From Geodermatophilus obscurus DSM 43160 (GTDB lineage Bacteria; Actinomycetota; Actinomycetes; Mycobacteriales; Geodermatophilaceae), in assembly GCF_000025345.1 (NCBI RefSeq), contig NC_013757.1, positions 5,022,001 through 5,086,000 of the forward strand: 64,000 nucleotides of DNA, in the 5' to 3' direction. The notes under the pieces are model-generated. The model was given only the letters and a program-made list of their open reading frames with translations, ran no database searches and was not told the origin of the DNA. The position numbers were made by a program, and so were the translations under genes. Every line of letters begins with the position of its first letter. The stretch's first letter is position 1. This document shows positions 8,962 through 17,098 of the stretch, piece after piece.

Positions 8962-11721
8962 GTGAGCGCAGGGCCCTCCCCGTCCCCGGCCCCGGGGGAC
9001 GACGAGCTCTTCCGCGACGGCGGCGGGAACGGCCGGCTGATGGCCGTCTTCGACTGGTCCACCACGCCGGTGGGACCGGTCGGGGGCTGGCCGGCCAGCC
9101 TGCGGCACGCGGTGCGCACCGTGCTGGTGTCGCGGTTCCCGATGATCCTGGCCTGGGGCCCCGGCTACACCCAGTTCTACAACGACGCGTACGCGACGCT
9201 GATCGGCACCAAGCACCCCGGCGCCATCGGCGACGACCTCCGGGTGACCCTTGCCGAGGGCTGGGCGGCGCTGCAGGAGCCGGTGGAGCACGCCATGGCC
9301 GCCCGCGAGGCGTCCTGGATCCCGCAGTTGCTGCTGCTCCTCGAGCGCGCCGGCTACCGCGAGGAGACCTACTTCACCGTCTCCCACGCCCCCGCCTACG
9401 GCGACGACGGCCGGGTCGCGGGCATGCACGCGGTGTGCACCGAGGTCACCCGGCAGGTGTTGGCCGAGCGCCGGCAGCGGCTCCTGCACGACGTCGCGAC
9501 CTCGACCGGTGAGCTGGTCGACGAGACGGCGACGGTGACGGCGATGACCGCCGCGCTGGCCGGCGACCCCCTCGACGCGCCGTTCGCCGCCGTCTACCTC
9601 CACACCCCCGGCACCGGGCTGCGCCGCGCGGCCACGGTCGGCTGCGACCCCGGGCTGCTCCCGGAGGTGGCCGCCTCGCCCGGCGAGCTGCTGCCTCCGG
9701 CGGTGGCCGCCCTGGGCCTCACCGGCGGGCCGTTCGGCGACCCGGTCACCGAGGCCGCCGTGCTGCCCCTGGGCGTCCCGGACGGCGACGGCGTGGGTGC
9801 GCTCGTCGTCGGCCTGAACCCCAACCGGGCGCTGGACGACGAGTACCGCTCCTTCCACGAGCTGCTGGCCGGCCAGTTCACCGCCGCGGTCCGCAACGCG
9901 CGCGCCTACGCCGAGGAGCGCGCCCGGGCGGAGGCGCTGGCCGAGCTGGACCAGGCCAAGACGGCGTTCTTCGCCAACGTCAGCCACGAGCTGCGCACGC
10001 CGCTCACCCTGCTGCTCGGCCCGATCGCCGACACGCTCGCCGAGAACGGGCCGGTGCTGCCGGGCGACGTCCGCGAGTCGCTCACCCTGGCGCTGCGCAA
10101 CGGGCAGCGCCTGCAGCGGCTGGTCAACGACCTGCTGGAGTTCGTGAGCATCGAGGCCGGCCGGGCGTCGGCGGTGCGGGTGCAGACCGATGTGGCCGCC
10201 TACACCGCCGAGCTGGCCGGGGTGCTGCGGGCCGCGGCCGAGCGCGCCGGCCTGCGGCTCACCGTCGACTGCCCGCCGCTGGGGCGGCCGGCGTACGTCG
10301 ACCCGCGGATGTGGGAGAAGGTGGTCCTCAACCTGGTCGCCAACGCGGTGAAGTACACCTTCGTCGGCGGCATCGACGTCACCCTGCGGGCCGACGGCGA
10401 TGACCTGGTGCTGCAGGTGTGCGACACCGGGGTCGGGATCCCCGCCGCCGAGCTGCCGCGCCTGTTCGAGCGGTTCCACCGCGGCGTCGGCACCGCCGCG
10501 CGCAGCCGGGAGGGCAGCGGGCTGGGCCTGGCCCTCGTGCGCGAGCTGGTCGCCCTGCACGGCGGCGAGGTGAGCGCCACCAGCGAGCCCGGCGCCGGCA
10601 GCACCTTCACGGTCCGGGTCCCCTTCGGGGAACCCGACGCCCCGGCCGGCGCGCCGGCCGTCCCCTCCGCCTCCTCGCGCGGCGGCGTGGTGACCCCGTG
10701 GGACGACGTCGCGGACGGCACGGGCCCGCGGACGCCGGCCAGCACCCCCGGCACCAGCGTCCTGGTCGTGGACGACAACGCCGACATGCGCGCCTACCTG
10801 ACGCGGCTGCTCTCGCCGGTGTGGACCGTCCGGACGGCGACCAACGGCCAGGAGGCACTCGACGCCGTGCGAGCCGCGCGGCCCCACGTCGTCGTGACCG
10901 ACGTGATGATGCCCGGGCTGGACGGCTTCGACCTGCTGCGCGCCCTGCGGGCCGACCCCGCCCTGCGCGACGTCCCGGTGGTCATGCTCACCGCCCGCGC
11001 CGGCCAGGAGGCCGCCGTGGAGGGGTTCGACGCCGGGGTGGACGACTATCTGGCCAAGCCGTTCGAGTCCGCCGAGCTGATCGGACGGCTGCGCGCCGTC
11101 GTGGAGCGCGCCGCCGGGCGCGCGACCGGTCCCCGGCCCGCCGACCGCGGCGCGGAGCTCCCGGCCGCCGCGGCCACGGCCGCCGCCGTGGCACTCTCGG
11201 TGCCGCCCCGCCCGCGTCCGCCGATGACCCCGTCGGCGGCCGCGCCTGCCGCGGGGGACCCGGCCGCGCAGCCGGGCGCCGGAGCCCCCGCGCAGGTCGC
11301 TCTCCGCCGGCGCTGGCGCTTCCCGGCCACCGCGTCATCCGTCCCGGCGCTGCGCCGGCGGCTGTGGGCGGTGTTCGCCGACGCCGGCCTCGACGAGGAC
11401 CTCGCCTACGACCTCGTGCTGGCGGCGTGCGAGGCGGCCACGAACGCGATCGAGCACGCCCAGGACCCCACCGAGCCGGTCATCGACGTCGGGGCCGAGG
11501 TCGCCGGCGACCGGGTGGAGGTCGCCGTCCGCGACTACGGCCGGTGGCGGGAGCGGGTACCGAGCATGGACCGGGGCCGGGGCTCGATGCTGATGAGCGC
11601 CGTCGGGGAGATCACGGCGACGCCCAGTCCGGCCGGCACCACCGTCGTCATCCGCGCCGGCGGCCCCCGCTCCCCTCCGACCGGGCGCTCAGGTAGTCTC
11701 GGCGGGACCCCGCGGGTGTAG
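8962..11721 (+). CDS. Hybrid sensor kinase: PAS-GAF-HisKA-ATPase-REC plus RsbW-like ATPase
   Basis: A 919-residue cytoplasmic protein with no membrane segments. An N-terminal PAS-like module (residues ~20-170, FDWSTTPVGPVGGWP) and a GAF-like module precede a classic histidine kinase: H-box FFANVSHELRTPL with His342, N-box VLNLVANAVKY, and G-boxes DTGVGIP and GSGLGLAL. A receiver domain follows (VLVVDDNADMR, phospho-acceptor Asp647 in VVVTDVMMPG, VVMLTARAG, KPFESAEL). After an Ala/Pro linker, residues ~775-905 form a second GHKL ATPase of the RsbW/anti-sigma type (LAACEAATNAIEHA, GRGSMLMSAV). This joins a two-component relay to a partner-switching kinase in one chain. GTG 8962 follows a weak GGAGGTGGG. 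The stop codon lies inside the tRNA-Gly gene. Confidence 0.9.
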   Translation: MSAGPSPSPAPGDDELFRDGGGNGRLMAVFDWSTTPVGPVGGWPASLRHAVRTVLVSRFPMILAWGPGYTQFYNDAYATLIGTKHPGAIGDDLRVTLAEGWAALQEPVEHAMAAREASWIPQLLLLLERAGYREETYFTVSHAPAYGDDGRVAGMHAVCTEVTRQVLAERRQRLLHDVATSTGELVDETATVTAMTAALAGDPLDAPFAAVYLHTPGTGLRRAATVGCDPGLLPEVAASPGELLPPAVAALGLTGGPFGDPVTEAAVLPLGVPDGDGVGALVVGLNPNRALDDEYRSFHELLAGQFTAAVRNARAYAEERARAEALAELDQAKTAFFANVSHELRTPLTLLLGPIADTLAENGPVLPGDVRESLTLALRNGQRLQRLVNDLLEFVSIEAGRASAVRVQTDVAAYTAELAGVLRAAAERAGLRLTVDCPPLGRPAYVDPRMWEKVVLNLVANAVKYTFVGGIDVTLRADGDDLVLQVCDTGVGIPAAELPRLFERFHRGVGTAARSREGSGLGLALVRELVALHGGEVSATSEPGAGSTFTVRVPFGEPDAPAGAPAVPSASSRGGVVTPWDDVADGTGPRTPASTPGTSVLVVDDNADMRAYLTRLLSPVWTVRTATNGQEALDAVRAARPHVVVTDVMMPGLDGFDLLRALRADPALRDVPVVMLTARAGQEAAVEGFDAGVDDYLAKPFESAELIGRLRAVVERAAGRATGPRPADRGAELPAAAATAAAVALSVPPRPRPPMTPSAAAPAAGDPAAQPGAGAPAQVALRRRWRFPATASSVPALRRRLWAVFADAGLDEDLAYDLVLAACEAATNAIEHAQDPTEPVIDVGAEVAGDRVEVAVRDYGRWRERVPSMDRGRGSMLMSAVGEITATPSPAGTTVVIRAGGPRSPPTGRSGSLGGTPRV

Positions 11722-11782
11722 TTCAATGGCAGAACATCAGCTTCCCAAGCTGACAGTGCGAGTTCGATTCTCGTCACCCGCT
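11712..11782 (+). tRNA. tRNA-Gly (anticodon CCC)
   Basis: A complete cloverleaf. The acceptor stem pairs GCGGGTG (11712-11718) with CACCCGC (11775-11781), followed by discriminator T at 11782. The anticodon stem TCAGC/GCTGA encloses the loop TTCCCAA, giving anticodon CCC, which reads GGG. The T-arm contains GTTCGATTC. CCA is not encoded. The first ten bases overlap the end of the upstream kinase gene, and a -10-like TAGTCT lies at about 11695 inside that coding region. Confidence 0.95.
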
Positions 11783-11990
11783 CTCCGCCTCCGGGCTGCC
11801 TGACCGGTCGACCAGCCGGCGTCCCCGCTCATCGGTCGGCACGCGCGGACCGAGGAGCTCCGGCCGCTCCCTACCCCCTCGCGTCGACGTCCGCCCAGGT
11901 CGGTCCGTCACCCGATCCGGTCACGACCCGTTTGCCGGGGGGACGACCGGGCACCGCTGCCGGGCCCTGTGTCGTCCACGAGGAGACGTG

Positions 11991-12638
11991 ATGACCGAGC
12001 CCGACCGCACCCGCACCGACCTCCACGCCCGGACCGCTCCGGCCGCTCCCACCGGCGCGGCGGCGGAGGGCGCGCACGCCACCCGCGGTGCCGCCCGGGA
12101 CGCCGTCGACGCCCAGCACGCGCGCTACGGCGGCATCAAGTGGGGCGCCGCGTTCTTCGGCTGGCTGTCGGCCAACGGCCTGGCCGTGCTGCTGCTGGCG
12201 ATCCTCTCGGCGGCGGGGGTTGCCTTCGGTCTGACCCAGGTGGACACCGCGGACGAGGCGGCCCGGGAGGCCGCCGCCATCGGCCTCACCGGCGGCATCG
12301 CCCTGCTGGTGGTGCTGTTCCTGGCCTACCTCGCCGGCGGCTACGTGGCCGGCCGGATGGCCCGCTTCGACGGCGCCCGCCAGGGCCTGGCCGTGTGGGT
12401 CATCGGCCTCGTGGTCGTCGTCGCCCTCGCCCTGCTCGGCGTGGTCCTGGGTGCGCAGTACAACGTGCTGTCGCAGCTGAACCTGCCGAGCATCCCGGTC
12501 AGCGGCAGCACCGCCACCACGGCCGGGGTCGTCGCCGGGGTCGCCGCTGCGGTCGTCTCCCTGCTCGGCGCGCTCCTCGGCGGCGGGCTCGGCACCCGCT
12601 ACCACCGCAAGATCGACCGCATCGGTTTCACCGCCTGA
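11991..12638 (+). CDS. Four-helix membrane protein, function unknown
   Basis: A 215-residue protein with a hydrophilic N-terminus (~45 residues) and four strongly hydrophobic segments: around WGAAFFGWLSANGLAVLL, GGIALLVVLFLAYLAGGYVAG, VWVIGLVVVVALALLGVV and VVAGVAAAVVSLLGALLGG. Glycine-zipper-like spacing is evident in the last helix. It ends with a basic tail. It resembles widespread actinobacterial membrane proteins annotated as hypothetical (YrzE/TIGR04086-like layout), but I cannot assign a job. ATG 11991 has AGGAGA seven bases upstream; an adjacent GTG at 11988 would fit less well. Confidence 0.8.
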   Translation: MTEPDRTRTDLHARTAPAAPTGAAAEGAHATRGAARDAVDAQHARYGGIKWGAAFFGWLSANGLAVLLLAILSAAGVAFGLTQVDTADEAAREAAAIGLTGGIALLVVLFLAYLAGGYVAGRMARFDGARQGLAVWVIGLVVVVALALLGVVLGAQYNVLSQLNLPSIPVSGSTATTAGVVAGVAAAVVSLLGALLGGGLGTRYHRKIDRIGFTA

Positions 12639-12714
12639 CGTCACCGCCGGCCGGAGCCCCGGGCGACCGCCTCAGGACGGCCCGCCGGGCTCCGGCGCGT
12701 CCGCAGCGGGCCGG

Positions 12715-12951
12715 CTACGGCCGGTCGACCTGCGGGGCGACCTGCTCGACGACCGGTGGGCCGCCGGCGGCGGACCCGTTGTCCTGCACCGCCTGGCTGC
12801 AGCGCGGGACGAGCAGCAGGACCCCCAGCACGATCGCCAGTCCGGCGAGGAAGGTGCCGGCGACGACGGCCCTGCCCCGGCGCCCCCGCGCGCTCGGCCG
12901 CTCCCCGCCGGAGCGGTCCTCGCCGGGAGGTCGTGGGTCGGATGTCGGCAT
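12715..12951 (-). CDS. Small single-pass membrane protein
   Basis: A 78-residue protein: a Pro/Gly/Arg-rich N-terminus, one transmembrane helix (AVVAGTFLAGLAIVLGVLLL) and a short external tail. The ATG lies behind a GGGAG motif. Positive residues just before the helix predict an inside N-terminus. It lies between two plus-strand genes on the opposite strand, and no function is recognisable. Confidence 0.6.
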   Translation of the reverse strand: MPTSDPRPPGEDRSGGERPSARGRRGRAVVAGTFLAGLAIVLGVLLLVPRCSQAVQDNGSAAGGPPVVEQVAPQVDRP

Positions 12952-13082
12952 GGTCGGCTCCCCTGTCGGCGGTCGCGCACTGCTCACGCACGACGGACCT
13001 GCCCCGCAGGCACGGTGCTCATGCACGTCCCGTCCGCCCGTACCCTTCCCGGCAGCCGGAGTCGGAGGGGGGCGAGCGGCCC

Positions 13083-13946
13083 GTGCGACCGTCCCCGGGC
13101 GTTCCGCAGGACCCCGCACCGGTGGTCGCGCGGCTGCGCGCGGCGGGTTGCGTCTTCGCCGAGGAGGAGGCCGCCGAGCTGCTGGCGGCCGCGACCGGCC
13201 CCGCGCACCTCGCGTCGCTGCTGGACCGGCGGGTCGCCGGCGAGCCGCTGGAGCTGGTGCTCGGCTGGACGGCGTTCTGCGGCCTGCGTGTCGCGGTGGA
13301 GCCCGGCGTCTTCGTGCCCCGTCAGCGGACCGCCCTGCTGGTCGAGCGGGCGGTCGCACTGCTCCGGGACGCCCCCCGGACACCGCTGGTGGTCGACCTG
13401 TGCTGCGGGTCCGGCGCGGTCGGCCTGGCGGTGGCCACCGCCCTCGGCCCGGTCGAGCTGCACGCCGCCGACGTCGACCCGGCCGCCGTCCGCTGCGCCC
13501 GACGCAACCTCGCAGGGGTCGGCGGCCGGGTGCACCAGGGCGACCTCTACGCCGCCCTGCCGGCGGGGCTGCGGGGGCGGGTCGACCTGCTGGCGGTCAA
13601 CGCGCCCTACGTACCCAGCGCCGCCCTGGCGCTGATGCCGCCCGAGGCGCGCGACCACGAGCCGCGCACCGCACTGGACGGCGGCCCCGACGGCACCGGC
13701 CTGCAGCGCCGGGTCGCGGCCGAGGCGCGGGACTGGCTGGCACCGGGCGGATCGCTGATCGTGGAGACCAGCGTGCGCCAGGCACCGCACACCGCCGCCG
13801 CGGTCGAGGGCGCGGGGTTGCGCGCGGTGGTGGTGCGGGACGACGAACGGGACGCGACGGTCGTCGTCGGGAACCGCGTGTCGGGACCATCACTCTGCGC
13901 TGTGACACACCCAGTCACCAATCGGAACGGATCAGTAACGCGTTGA
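13083..13946 (+). CDS. Putative protein N5-glutamine methyltransferase (PrmC/HemK-related)
   Basis: A 287-residue class I SAM-dependent methyltransferase. An N-terminal helical substrate-recognition part (to residue ~85) precedes the SAM-binding motif VVDLCCGSGAVGLAVA. Where PrmC has NPPY, this protein has NAPYVP, the variant typical of the PrmC-related family (TIGR03704, by recall). PrmC methylates the GGQ glutamine of release factors; the substrate of this relative is not established, so release-factor modification is a hypothesis. GTG at 13083 was chosen because a GGAGGGGGG run precedes it; the frame is open further upstream but enters poorly supported sequence. Confidence 0.82.
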   Translation: MRPSPGVPQDPAPVVARLRAAGCVFAEEEAAELLAAATGPAHLASLLDRRVAGEPLELVLGWTAFCGLRVAVEPGVFVPRQRTALLVERAVALLRDAPRTPLVVDLCCGSGAVGLAVATALGPVELHAADVDPAAVRCARRNLAGVGGRVHQGDLYAALPAGLRGRVDLLAVNAPYVPSAALALMPPEARDHEPRTALDGGPDGTGLQRRVAAEARDWLAPGGSLIVETSVRQAPHTAAAVEGAGLRAVVVRDDERDATVVVGNRVSGPSLCAVTHPVTNRNGSVTR

Positions 13947-14008
13947 CCTGCGTGGACGCGGGCCCTTGGTCCCTGCCGCCCCGCAACGGGGGGGTACACG
14001 ATCGCCGC

Positions 14009-14545
14009 ATGGACGATGCGCACCGGTTCAGCAACGGGCCGGAGGGGGAGCGACCGGATGCACCCACGACAGGAGACACGTCGGCGGACGCCGCGCACGA
14101 CCGACGCCGGGTGGAGCCGATGCGACTCACCCCGCTGCTGCCGCGGCGCCAGAACCCCTGGCTGCTCGTCGACGTCGACGGCTCGCCCGCCTCGCAGGGC
14201 GCCCTGGTGTGGGCGCTGCGGGAGGCCGCCCGCCGGGAGGCCACCGTGGTCGCCGTCTGCGTCCTCGACGACGAGGGCGACGACGGGCTGACCGGCCTGG
14301 GCCGACCGGGCCGGCGCACGGGCACCGTCGCCTTGGAACGGCTGGAGGCCCAGGTGCTGCGGGCCATCGCCGAGACCGGCGTCTCCGGCCGGGTCCGCAC
14401 CGCCGTGCTCGAGCGCCCGGTCTTCGAGGCGCTGAGCAGCGCCGCCCGCGGCGCCGACCTGGTGGTGGTCAGCGGCCAGGGCAAGACCCTGCTGCGCCCC
14501 GCCGTCCCCCGGCAGCCGCCCCGCCGCCTGGCCCGCGGCGCCTGA
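14009..14545 (+). CDS. Universal stress protein (UspA) family protein
   Basis: A 178-residue protein with a ~45-residue hydrophilic lead followed by one Usp domain: the beta-strand WLLVDVDGSPASQGALVWALREA contains the first nucleotide-contact region, and the end ADLVVVSGQGKTLLRP resembles a shortened G-2x-G-9x-G ATP motif. It immediately precedes a DosS-like kinase, whose likely start overlaps this gene's stop, so the two are probably translated together. In mycobacteria many Usp genes belong to the DosR regulon, which supports a dormancy or hypoxia link (inference). An internal ATG at 14121 behind GGTGGAG is an alternative start that would remove the lead. Confidence 0.8.
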   Translation: MDDAHRFSNGPEGERPDAPTTGDTSADAAHDRRRVEPMRLTPLLPRRQNPWLLVDVDGSPASQGALVWALREAARREATVVAVCVLDDEGDDGLTGLGRPGRRTGTVALERLEAQVLRAIAETGVSGRVRTAVLERPVFEALSSAARGADLVVVSGQGKTLLRPAVPRQPPRRLARGA

Positions 14546-16257
14546 CGGAGGCCCACATCGCCGCGACCTCGCCGCTCTCCCCGGAGCACTCCGACCACCG
14601 GGCCCTGACCCCGCCCGGCGCCGGGGTGGCCGGTCTGCCCACGGCCGAGGTGACCGTCCCCGGCAGCCGCACCACGGCACACAGCGAGCAGGTCGACGGC
14701 ACCGTGCACGGGCTCGTGCAGGCAGCCGTCGAGACCACCGCCGCGACCTACGGCGCGCTCGGCATCGTCGACGAGACCGGCACCCGCTTCGAGCGCTTCG
14801 TCGTCGTCGGCATGGACGCCGCCGCCCGGGAGAGGATCGGCCGGCTGCCCGTCGGGACCGGCGTCGTCGGCCTGCTGCTGGACCGGGCGGCACCGTTGCG
14901 GCTGGCCGACCTCACCGCGCACCCCGAGGCGGTCGGCTTCCCACCCGGCCACCCGCCGATGCGCTCCTTCCTCGGGGTCCCCGTCCGGGTGCGCGGCGCG
15001 GTGTTCGGCCACCTGTTCCTGACCGCCGAGCGCGTCGACGCGTTCACCGAGGCCGACGAGGCAACGGCGGTCGCGCTGGCGGGCGCCGGCGGCCTGGCGA
15101 TCGCCAACGCCGAGCTGGTCGAGCGCGCCGAGCACCGCCGGGCCTGGGCCCAGGCCGGCACCGACATCGCGACCGCGCTGCTGTCCGGCGCCGACCCGGG
15201 CACCGTGCTGCGCTCCATCGGCGAGCAGGTCGCCGGCCTCGCCTCCGCCGACGCCGCCGGCGTGCTGGTGCCCAGTCCGGACGACGAGAACGTGCTCACC
15301 GTGGGGGTGGCCGTCGGCGCGCCCTACGAGTACGCCGAGGGCGTGCGACTCCCGCTGACCGACACGCAGCTGGGGACGGCGCACCGCACCGGCACGCCGG
15401 TGCTCGTCCCCGACGTCAGCGCCGCCGCGGTCGGGGGTCAGCGCGCTCCAGTGCTCGGCGAGCTGACCGAGCGCTTCGGCCCCACGCTGATGATCCCGCT
15501 GGGCGGTCGTCCGGCGCTGGGGACCGTCGTCGCCATGCGGCGGCGCGGGCGGGAGCCCTTCGAGCCGGACACCCTGGAACTGGCCTCGGCCTTCGCCGCG
15601 CAGGCCTCCGTGGCGCTGGAGCTGGCCCGCAGCCAGCAGCGCGAGCGGCGGCTGCAGGTGCAGGCCGACCGGGACCGGATCGCCCGGGACCTGCACGACC
15701 ACGTCGTCCAGCGGATCTTCGCCACCGGCCTGGCGCTCGACCGGGTCAGCCGCTCGCTGGAAGAGACCCTCCCCGAGACGGCGGCGGCGCTGGCCGAGCG
15801 GGTCGACGAGCTCGACGGCACCATCGCCCGCATCCGCTCCGCGATCTTCGAGCTGCACGAGGCCGACGACGCCTCCCACGACGCCGTCCGCACCCGCATC
15901 GTCGACGTCGTCCGCTCCATCACCGGGGGGCAGGGACTGCGGCCGGACGTACGGCTGCGCGGGGACGACGACCTGCCACCGGCGCTGCTGCCCGACGTCG
16001 TCGCCGTCGTCCGCGAGCTGGTGACCAACGTGGTGCGGCACGCCTCGGCGACCCGGGTGACGGTCACGGTCACGGTGGACTCCGAGGTGCGCGTCGTCGT
16101 CACCGACAACGGTGTCGGCCTGCCCGCGGTCGCCGTGCGCAGCGGGCTGACCAACCTGGCCGACCGCGCGGAGCGACACGGCGGGCGGCTGACGACCTCG
16201 ACCGGCCCCAAGGGCACGCAGATCCGGTGGTCCGTGCCGATGCCGCGCCGGGACTGA
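14542..16257 (+). CDS. DevS/DosS-type sensor histidine kinase (GAF-GAF-HisKA_3)
   Basis: A ~571-residue cytoplasmic kinase. The first GAF domain contains GFPPGHPPMRSFLGVPV; by recall its histidine (residue 137 here) aligns with the heme-binding histidine region of mycobacterial DevS. A second GAF domain is followed by the HisKA_3 H-box ARDLHDHVVQRIF (His385) and a GHKL ATPase with ELVTNVVRHA and TDNGVGLP. No membrane segment is present. There is no ATG or GTG near the expected N-terminus; a CTG at 14542 overlaps the upstream stop as CTGA, giving LTEAHIAATSP. GTG 14626 is the fallback start. The cognate-looking regulator is encoded convergently downstream. Confidence 0.85.
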   Translation: MTEAHIAATSPLSPEHSDHRALTPPGAGVAGLPTAEVTVPGSRTTAHSEQVDGTVHGLVQAAVETTAATYGALGIVDETGTRFERFVVVGMDAAARERIGRLPVGTGVVGLLLDRAAPLRLADLTAHPEAVGFPPGHPPMRSFLGVPVRVRGAVFGHLFLTAERVDAFTEADEATAVALAGAGGLAIANAELVERAEHRRAWAQAGTDIATALLSGADPGTVLRSIGEQVAGLASADAAGVLVPSPDDENVLTVGVAVGAPYEYAEGVRLPLTDTQLGTAHRTGTPVLVPDVSAAAVGGQRAPVLGELTERFGPTLMIPLGGRPALGTVVAMRRRGREPFEPDTLELASAFAAQASVALELARSQQRERRLQVQADRDRIARDLHDHVVQRIFATGLALDRVSRSLEETLPETAAALAERVDELDGTIARIRSAIFELHEADDASHDAVRTRIVDVVRSITGGQGLRPDVRLRGDDDLPPALLPDVVAVVRELVTNVVRHASATRVTVTVTVDSEVRVVVTDNGVGLPAVAVRSGLTNLADRAERHGGRLTTSTGPKGTQIRWSVPMPRRD

Positions 16258-16258
16258 A

Positions 16259-16338
16259 AAGGACCCCGTCCTCCCCACCCCTCGCACGCTCGGGGCGGGA
16301 CCCGGAACGGGGCCGGCGGCGAGCCTCTGGACGGGGCC
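16259..16338 (+). repeat. Hairpin repeat, copy B, with a second right end
   Basis: The best-preserved copy (16259-16314) begins two bases after a stop codon: AAGGACCCCGTCC at the left, CTCGGGGCGGG in the middle, ending AACGGGGCC. A second right-end half (TCTGGACGGGGCC) follows at 16326-16338. It lies between the convergent DosS-like and DosR-like genes and could terminate both. Confidence 0.9.
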
Positions 16339-16365
16339 TGGCGCGAGTCCCCGAGTGGCCGGGGG

Positions 16366-17022
16366 TCAGTCGCCGCGGTCGCGCAGCTCGGTGGCGAGGA
16401 TCGCGGCCTGCGTGCGCCGCTCGAGCCCCAGCTTGGCCAGCAGGTGGCTGGTGTAGTTCTTCACCGTCTTCTCGGCCAGCCCCATCCGGGCGCCGATCTG
16501 GCGGTTGGTCAGGCCCTCGCCGATCAGCCGCAGCACCGTGCGCTCCTGCTCGGTGAGCACGGCCAGCCGGCGGTCCCGCTCGGCGGGTCGGCGGCGCGCC
16601 GCCGAGGCCGGGACCCCGGTGTCCCGGTCGAACAACGTCCCGCCCCCGGCGACGGTGTGCACGGCGGACACCAGCGCCGAGCCACGGACCTGCTTGAGGA
16701 CGTAACCCGAGGCGCCGGCGGCGACCGCGGCGGCGACGGCGTCCTCGTCGGGGAAGCTGGTCAGGACCAGGCAGCGCAGCCCGGGCACCCGTTCGCGCAG
16801 CTTGCGGCAGACCTCCGCGCCGTCCCCGTCGGGCAGGCGCATGTCGACGACGGTGACGTCCGGCCGCACCGCGGGCACCCGCGCGAGGGCCTCGGCGACC
16901 GACCCGGCCTCGCCCACGACGCTGATGACCGGATCCTCCTCCAGGACCTCGGCGACGCCGCGCCGGACGACCTCGTGGTCGTCGACGAGGAACACGCGCA
17001 CGGGAGTGTCACTGGACCCCAC
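16366..17022 (-). CDS. NarL/FixJ response regulator, DevR/DosR type
   Basis: A 218-residue regulator: receiver domain ([13 protein letters not shown], phospho-acceptor in [21 protein letters not shown], lysine in GYVLKQV) and a C-terminal LuxR-type HTH ([20 protein letters not shown], then [20 protein letters not shown]). The recognition helix and the [13 protein letters not shown] tail match mycobacterial DosR closely, by recall. It would receive phosphate from the adjacent DosS-like kinase and control genes for low-oxygen or redox stress, with the neighbouring Usp gene as a plausible target. GTG 17022 is set by GGAGAGGG five bases upstream. It is transcribed toward the kinase gene. Confidence 0.92.
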   Translation of the reverse strand: MGSSDTPVRVFLVDDHEVVRRGVAEVLEEDPVISVVGEAGSVAEALARVPAVRPDVTVVDMRLPDGDGAEVCRKLRERVPGLRCLVLTSFPDEDAVAAAVAAGASGYVLKQVRGSALVSAVHTVAGGGTLFDRDTGVPASAARRRPAERDRRLAVLTEQERTVLRLIGEGLTNRQIGARMGLAEKTVKNYTSHLLAKLGLERRTQAAILATELRDRGD

Positions 17023-17098
17023 GGGCTGCCCTCTCCGGAGAGTGACCTAGCTCACGCAGGGTAGCCGACCGGGAAGCGCGGTCACCACCCTGACCGGC

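Noticed and set aside
11712-11782. tRNA-Gly as the attachment site of an integrated element
   Set aside because: No integrase follows, no repeat of the tRNA 3' end is seen downstream, and flanking genes are ordinary chromosomal ones.
13083-13946. Canonical PrmC/HemK release-factor methyltransferase
   Set aside because: The NPPY motif is replaced by NAPY and prfA is not adjacent; a PrmC-related paralogue is the safer call.
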